Part shown: piece after piece, positions 58,101-64,000 of the stretch
Position numbering within the stretch: position 1 is the first letter of the stretch
How the letters are laid out: every line of letters begins with the position of its first letter
Assembly: GCA_907165275.2 (NCBI GenBank)
Contig: OU015649.1
Span: 8,710,001 to 8,774,000, forward strand
Length of the DNA: 64,000 bases
DNA from: Zygaena filipendulae
Taxonomy: Eukaryota > Arthropoda > Insecta > Lepidoptera > Zygaenidae
Direction: 5' to 3'
Program-made: the position numbers and the translations under genes
The notes under the pieces: model-generated
What the model saw: only the letters and a program-made list of their open reading frames with translations
Told to the model about the DNA's origin: nothing
The model's database searches: none

Positions 58101-59704
58101 CTAAGACCACGCCGGCTGCACGCGACACGTACAAAAATAGCACACATTTGTCGAAAAATAAAAATTTCCTCAAACAGACGGAAATATACAAAAATGTGAA
58201 CCAAAGAGCGAGGGGCGAGCGCGCCGGCGTGCCGTAATGTGCGCCCCTAATTAAAACGTTAAAAACCGACCGTTTCTGAAAAACGTCAATTTTGAAGAGA
58301 AATGTGCCGTCCAAAGGATCCCTTTTCATACTTTTTACGTTATTTATTTTTATTATTTAAGCGTTCAGTAACGAATGATAATGGCTGCATGTGGCATCTC
58401 CTGTACACTGTAATGGGAATGGACAAATTGATCACGAAAAACAGAAATAGATTAAATAATTTTATTTAATGAAAAACATTGGCTAATTATTTATATGTAC
58501 AGTAGTAGTAAATCCTTGCACATGCAGATGCATCGAAATAAGATTGGTAGGCCGACATTATCTTTACAATAATTCAATACGCTTGTGTAAACTATAGAAT
58601 ATTTGCTGAGAAATTTAGGTTTCAATGTTGAACACTACACAAATGTATAAATCTAGCTGTTAAAGCGATATGCAGATCTGCATCGACATTCATTACCTAA
58701 TTAAAATCGCAAGCCCCTTCCGCTCGCTACATTTCTCCAATGCGCTGCTAATAAATTTCATCCGCCATTCGCTCCATAACGATAACCAGTTCCTCGGGAA
58801 CTATCGTTCAATCTGCCGTCGATGCAGTATGTTGATCCGGTCGTGTACCCGATGCTCTATGCAGACGGCGCTGTCGATATATATTATTTAGTACCAGCAC
58901 ATGATAGAGTCACCTATAGGACACGCGTAGGGCCCGTGTGTGCAGTGTGCACGCACACCATCAGTCGCGCAAATGTCTCGAGCCACGTATGTCAGGCGGG
59001 AGATAACGAGCTCACATATTCATAAAGAACAAAGAATTATCCGACATGTTCTCCTCTCTCCACCTCCCCGTCGAAAGTGATTCTCTCATTTACACTCTAC
59101 GGCAGATTTCAATCTATCTGTTCCTTTCTAAGGTCCCGACAAAAACGACTCTTACGGAGCTCGGATTGGAATTGGATTATCGACTTTAATTTATTCTGTC
59201 GAAGAAATATTTCATTTTTCGTTGATCCCCGATCTTGAAACCCTTTCGCTGCTAGCTGGCTTTGTTTGAATAATTTTGAAACGTTCACTGCAGCTCTCGC
59301 ATGGCGTACGGTTTTAATTCTTACATGTATGAAGTGAGGGACTATATCTGTTTTGGATTTGTTCAGGACAAAGCTAGTTACAGAGTTAACACTCACGGTC
59401 GCGGTCCAACCCTCGTGGCAGCGTCTTTAAGAGAGCGACATATTTGATTTGAAAACTTGTTAGGTACGCCTCGTCTGACAAATTATTATTATTATTATTA
59501 TCTGTTTATCTATCGACTGTTTAACACAGAGAATAACGTAAATGTAGCCTCAAACCGTCGCAGTGCACAGACAAACCGAATTTGGTTTTTGTTGCACTGT
59601 AAATATGTGAATTTTTGTATTTTGTACTTATTGGTTTTTAATAAAAAAAAAAAAAAACTAGGAATTGTTATCGTTAAATGGATATGTTTAATGTTGTTTG
59701 GTAG
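55139..59704. other. Long gene-free stretch
   Basis: Simple ATA/TTA microsatellites occur at about 55479-55496 and 59482-59501. A weak LINE-like minus-strand stretch (SSKIRLFNALQFDR at about 57770-57725) is too short to call. CpG-rich patches at 58200-58245 and 58680-59030 may be regulatory. No gene is supported. Confidence 0.4.
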
Positions 59705-62546
59705 ATGTGGCGGCCCCGGGAAGCCTCGCTGTTCACCTGAGTTGCGTCTGCGCTGCTCGATTGCCGTACCGAGGAACGCTGCGCCCGCGTCGACTCCACA
59801 CCAATATATCAGCCTACACAAATGCCTGCTCTTCAGAGATACCGCGTGCAACCACTTCGCAACCTTTGTCAATGTTGTTTAAATAAGACGCACTTGATTT
59901 GCACACTCGATATGTTAACAATTTATTTCTGCTTACTTATAATACTTATACCTACCAACTATTTATTCTGCTTTTTTGGACCGAGAAATGTTAATGGATT
60001 CTATTAATAGGTACCTGGTACCTGAATAGATACATATTATTTTAAAATTTGTATAATTTTGTAACTTTTTATCACGCACGTAGTAGGTATGTGGTTTGAC
60101 GAAATATTATTCAAATAACTTTTCTTTTATAGGTTCGAACCTCAATTTTTAATGCCTTTAACCTGCATATGATATTCTTCAAGCACGCTTTGAACCTCTA
60201 CTTTGCTTCTTCGGGGCTTAAACTTTATCGAAACCTTAACTACTATTGGGAAATCTCTGTCAGATATACCTAAGTTTTTTTGCAATATTAATTTCCAAAA
60301 AAAGAGATGATGTTGATTATAAAAATGTAACACAAAAGTCTCCAGTGAGTAAACAAAGCTGTGATTAATTTAAAGTAAAATCAATGACTCCTTGTGTACT
60401 CACAAAAGAACACGAGTCGTGTTGAAATAAAATTTTATATAGTGATCGTTAACACGGTCTGCGTCTGATATTAAATGGACAGTGCTGGGAAGTAAAAATT
60501 AAAGACATACATAAATATTTGAAGTGTAAAAAAAGACGTTTGATCCAAAGGCGAGACGGCGCGCAACCAGTTTTTATTGACGATTGGAATGAAATTTGAT
60601 ATTTTTCAACTAATTTGTGCCCGTTTGTTTTCAATTGTCACATTATACTATACGACGCCTACGCATGGTGTTTTAATAGTATGAATGGAACCTATGAACT
60701 TATATGAACGAGCGAAATAAGAATTCATTGATACCTAGTAATGACTACATCAGGTACCTACTACGGTGGAGTTATTAAAATTTGTACACGCTCAGTATAA
60801 TTATTAAATCATTTTTGATTCATTGATATAAGTACTAACTTCGTAGATATCAGCTTTCCCTGGGATAACACCCGCAGTCCACCTTTTTTATCACTTTATT
60901 GGGTTGAATTTTTAAACATCATTTATAAAAGGTGAAAATGTCTGCATTAATAAAAGGCTTTGTGGAAAATTTTCAATTTCCACTTAGATCTGTGTTTTCA
61001 GTCACTCAGTTATGGTACGGTACCTTAAATTGTTATCATACAAAGAAAAAAACGCTAGTTATAAAGATTTGAACTGCTGTTTTCTTTCTTTTTATAGGTA
61101 TCTACATCTACCTTTGCTATAGATTTATTTAAATATACGAGCAACAAAATTTTATATAATACTTAAGCTAGAAAGCACGAAATTCAATTATTATACGTAT
61201 TATTATGACGATCAGCTCAAAATCTCAGTGTTTTTTATTAGATAAGTAGTAATGTAGTATAGTATTTTCTTTAATGAATGTTGAGGCAGGATATTAAAGA
61301 GAAAAGGCTCGAAACAGGATCGCTGAGGTATAATATACGAATAAATTAAAAGTTAAGTTATGAGCGGACTGTTCTAACGACATGAATGAAACCGCACCCC
61401 CCGCGCTCCCCGGCCTCCCTGTCCCGGCCCTCGCCGCGGAGAAACGCGTGTGGCCCTTACCAGTCTCACCACAGGGACGTACTTAAGATTATTCTTTATT
61501 ATACTAACAACTGGTGTTGGTATGCTTACTATATTTCGTTCCTATTTTCACGACTTTATTTAAGAAAGTATCTATTTTTTATTTACAAAATAAATTGGAT
61601 AACAATCCGAACCGCCCTTGTCCAAAAGTTATGTAAGCTTATCGGTATTTTTAGAGACCTGTGCGCTTAGTAAATAAATATGTTAATTTAATGTAAATGG
61701 ATAAATTGATTTTTCTTAATGCCATCCATAATTTATCGCTTAATTTATAATTTATTATATTAAATCAAGAAATAATTGCATTTCAAATGTATATGTTGAT
61801 TAATGCCTAGTTTGATAATGTTTGATTTGGTTACATTCCGCTGTAGCCTGTAGGTAATGGTCTTCAAATGTTGACGTTGCAAGGATATCCGATCGCGCTG
61901 TTTCGGAACGAACTTACCAAAATTAATCTACAAGCGATAATATTGTGTTAAACCCATAACGTCGATATTTAACCTTATTTGAAAGAAAATGTTGCTTAAC
62001 GTTTGACCGATGTTGAAAGAGGGCCAACCTGGACCAAAGCAAAACCAACATCAAATATTATTAGGTACGCATTGGTTAGGATTCGGTTTTGTCTCCGATG
62101 TAGCGCAATTGGCCTCCGGAGTCCGTCCCCCGTCTGAGGTGAGATGACACGTTATCAGTCCTGGTAATCTGAATCCAAAATATTACGACTCAAAACTTGG
62201 TCAAGACCTTGCCTCGACCGTGTCGAAAGTATCATCCCGAATAAACTAACTGGAGGCATATCATTAAAGAGAAGAGTGCTCATTTATAACGCAGCGTCCC
62301 GCCCCACACGACACTCGCTATATTTTTAAGTCGTTATAAAAAGATGTCAATTAAGCGGATTTCGGAATTAATGGGCGGTCTCATCGTGTCGATTATCTTT
62401 TTCATTATGTTCCATTAACTAGGTTTAATTATTATAATAAAAACTAACCGTGCTCGCTACACTTTGCCCTCATGGAAATGATGTTTTCCTATAAAACATA
62501 TATATATACAATATACATACGCGGTTCTTTTTGTTTTATTTTATTA
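59705..62546. other. Gene-free stretch, starts in a GC-rich block
   Basis: The block 59705-59800 (gtggcggccccgggaagcct) follows ttaatgttgtttggtag and is open in several frames on both strands, so coding cannot be argued. A GC-rich patch lies at 61388-61450. A weak pyrimidine-tract AG|GT (ttttctttctttttatag|gtatct) occurs at 61097|61098. A decayed Helitron end lies near 60850-60882 (agctttccctgggataacac). Confidence 0.4.
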
Positions 62547-62759
62547 CTAGCTGTTCCGCGCGGTTTAACCCGCAATAATTTCAGAGTTCCCGTGGGAATT
62601 CCGGATCACAATATAGCCTGTGCTACTCAAGGATAATAACATTATTTTCTGGCTTTCCAACGGTGAAAAAATTTTTGAAATCCGTCCATTAGTTTTTGAG
62701 TTAAATCGTAACAAACAAATAAAAAATCAAATCTTTCCTATTTATAATATTAGTATAGA
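62547..62759 (-). mobile_element. Non-autonomous Helitron, complete
   Basis: On the minus strand it starts TCTATACTAATATTATAAAT and carries gatttaactcaaaaactaat, ggacggatttcaaaaatttt and ggaattcccacgggaactc. It ends with a slightly eroded hairpin (gcgggttaaaccgcgcgg) and aacagCTAG followed by T. It is nearly colinear with 4408-4616 over its whole length. Confidence 0.8.
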
Positions 62760-64000
62760 AAAGGTAACCAATGTTTATCCCAAGGCTACTATCTACTAAC
62801 GTGAGTTTCGAGTTAACTTCAAGTGTAACGTTTGAGTAAAATTATACATAGGTAAGTAATTAATTTACTTTATTTATCGTCCGTCGACACTTTGTTTGAT
62901 CTATCTAGTACTGACAATAGTTATAGGTATATCAATTTCAATGTCATTCGTTTTCCAAAATAATGGTACAGATGTTCAAGGAATATTTTTGTATCAGCAT
63001 ACGAATGTCATGTTAATATTACATTAATTGTGGTAAATATATATTTAATCAGCGATTAGGAATTGTAGCGGCACGATACTTTTCCGCTGAAAAATAAATT
63101 AATAGCAGTAGGTATAGGTCTTCGTGCAATCTCGTAAAACGTGTTCGTTTGATCTCGTGATCATCGTTGAATATGGCCTCTGTAGGCGAACATGGGAGCA
63201 GTAATATATTGTGAGAGTACGCAAAAATTCCGCGATATCTCTTTATGTGTCGTAATTTAATTGAGATCTTATATTAATTAGGGTGCCAATGTGAGACACG
63301 GCCGCGAATGTGTCGGATGCACGCAGGCTCGGCACGCAACACCTTTAATATACCCGGGAAGATCCAGTGCACACTCAGCAAGTTCGTGTCAGATTTTCCA
63401 CTTTTAGGGTCAATTTATATCGCCGCGCAATCTCTTTTTCAATTTTTATTTTTTTTATTCTATTATTCATAAAATTATTTAATACAATTTAGCAATCTAA
63501 ATATATATGGTGTACTGACTATTTCCCCGAGCGAATCTTAGGATTTCCTAGCTCACACATTTAAACAAACCGACGATTATTTCAAATATTATTATCTATA
63601 GAAATTGATTCTTTACATTGTCTTTTAGTATCCCAATGAAAAAACTTTCATGTGTTTCCAACATAATTATTGTGTCCAACTTACTACAGTTTTCCTTAAT
63701 GTTTTGGACGTCGCTGAAGCGATGATAGTAAGTTAGGGTGGATCAGTTAGGGAATTCTCTAGAATTCTTGGTAAGTATTAGTACCCATTTTAGTCTCAAA
63801 CCTAATTTGTAGGATATACAATGGCTAATTTAAGTTGTTGTAAATGCGACACCCAATTTTATTCTCTTCTCCGATCATTTGAAACGATGTGATGCCCCTT
63901 AAGTTTTGTGAAAAATTAATGTTTGTGGTATCACCAAGATTTACTAGACAATAATTCAGTTGTCGTGGGTTATTTTTATGTAGATATTGTGTCCAATGTT
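62760..64000. other. Gene-free stretch to window end
   Basis: A CpG-rich patch at 63295-63365 (acggccgcgaatgtgtcgga) is the only compositional feature. No frames, ends or RNA genes were recognised. Confidence 0.45.

Noticed and set aside
59457..59882. 141- and 120-codon frames on opposite strands
   Set aside because: They overlap on opposite strands, include a poly-A/poly-Phe-Lys run and a GC-rich block, start at non-ATG or weak contexts and show no domain.
62095..62140. A-box-like stretch (tagcgcaattgg), possible tRNA or SINE
   Set aside because: No B-box at a suitable distance and no clover-leaf or SINE body.

Overview
This 64 kb window is AT-rich eukaryotic DNA, almost certainly from a moth or butterfly (Lepidoptera). 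The assignment rests on the repeats. There are many short Helitron-like elements with the lepidopteran 'TCCTTACTAATATTATAAA ... CGCGGGTGAAACCGCG ... CTAG' architecture, tRNA-derived SINEs of the lepidopteran type, LINE 3' ends with the 'aggcctatgtccagcag...GATGATGAT' signature, and a dense background of TAGGTA/TACCTA motifs. I cannot name the species.

The only complete, confidently coding gene is the transposase of a mariner element (element 35510-36792; transposase 35679-36731, 350 aa). It has an intact D,D34D triad, near-identical terminal inverted repeats and no disabling mutation, so it looks recently inserted and possibly still competent. All other long open frames are shadows or chance.

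Transposon remnants make up most of the remaining recognisable content. (1) About 18 non-autonomous Helitrons on both strands, one expanded into a five-unit tandem array (781-1440). (2) Three copies of a modular element joining a 'CCGACTTCC...GGAGGAGG' head to a long inverted repeat (7853-9155 plus strand; 24347-24957 and 40230-40662 minus strand). (3) Three different MITEs (2888-3152, 17114-17303, 42309-42928) and a small inverted repeat (20707-20803). (4) LINE remnants (15390-15519, 23476-24215, 33292-33350, 54496-54775). (5) Four tRNA-derived SINE pieces (22008-22255, 29128-29205, 43010-43110, 54822-54890).

No multi-exon host gene can be called with confidence. Several plus-strand segments do look like exons of a gene with very long introns: 10574-10609, 18429-18474, 20594-20679, 39883-40000, 45361-45446, 47914-48150 (with two AATAAA signals) and 50653-50817. 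A promoter-like first exon lies at 19329-19492. Recursive-splice-like sites (pyrimidine tract-AG|GT) occur at 5003/5004 and 35247/35248. Four of the exon candidates have compatible reading phases in order, which is suggestive but not proof. The simplest reading is a gene desert or giant intron, probably near a regulated gene given several GC/CpG-rich islands in AT-rich surroundings. RNA-seq and cross-species alignment would settle it.
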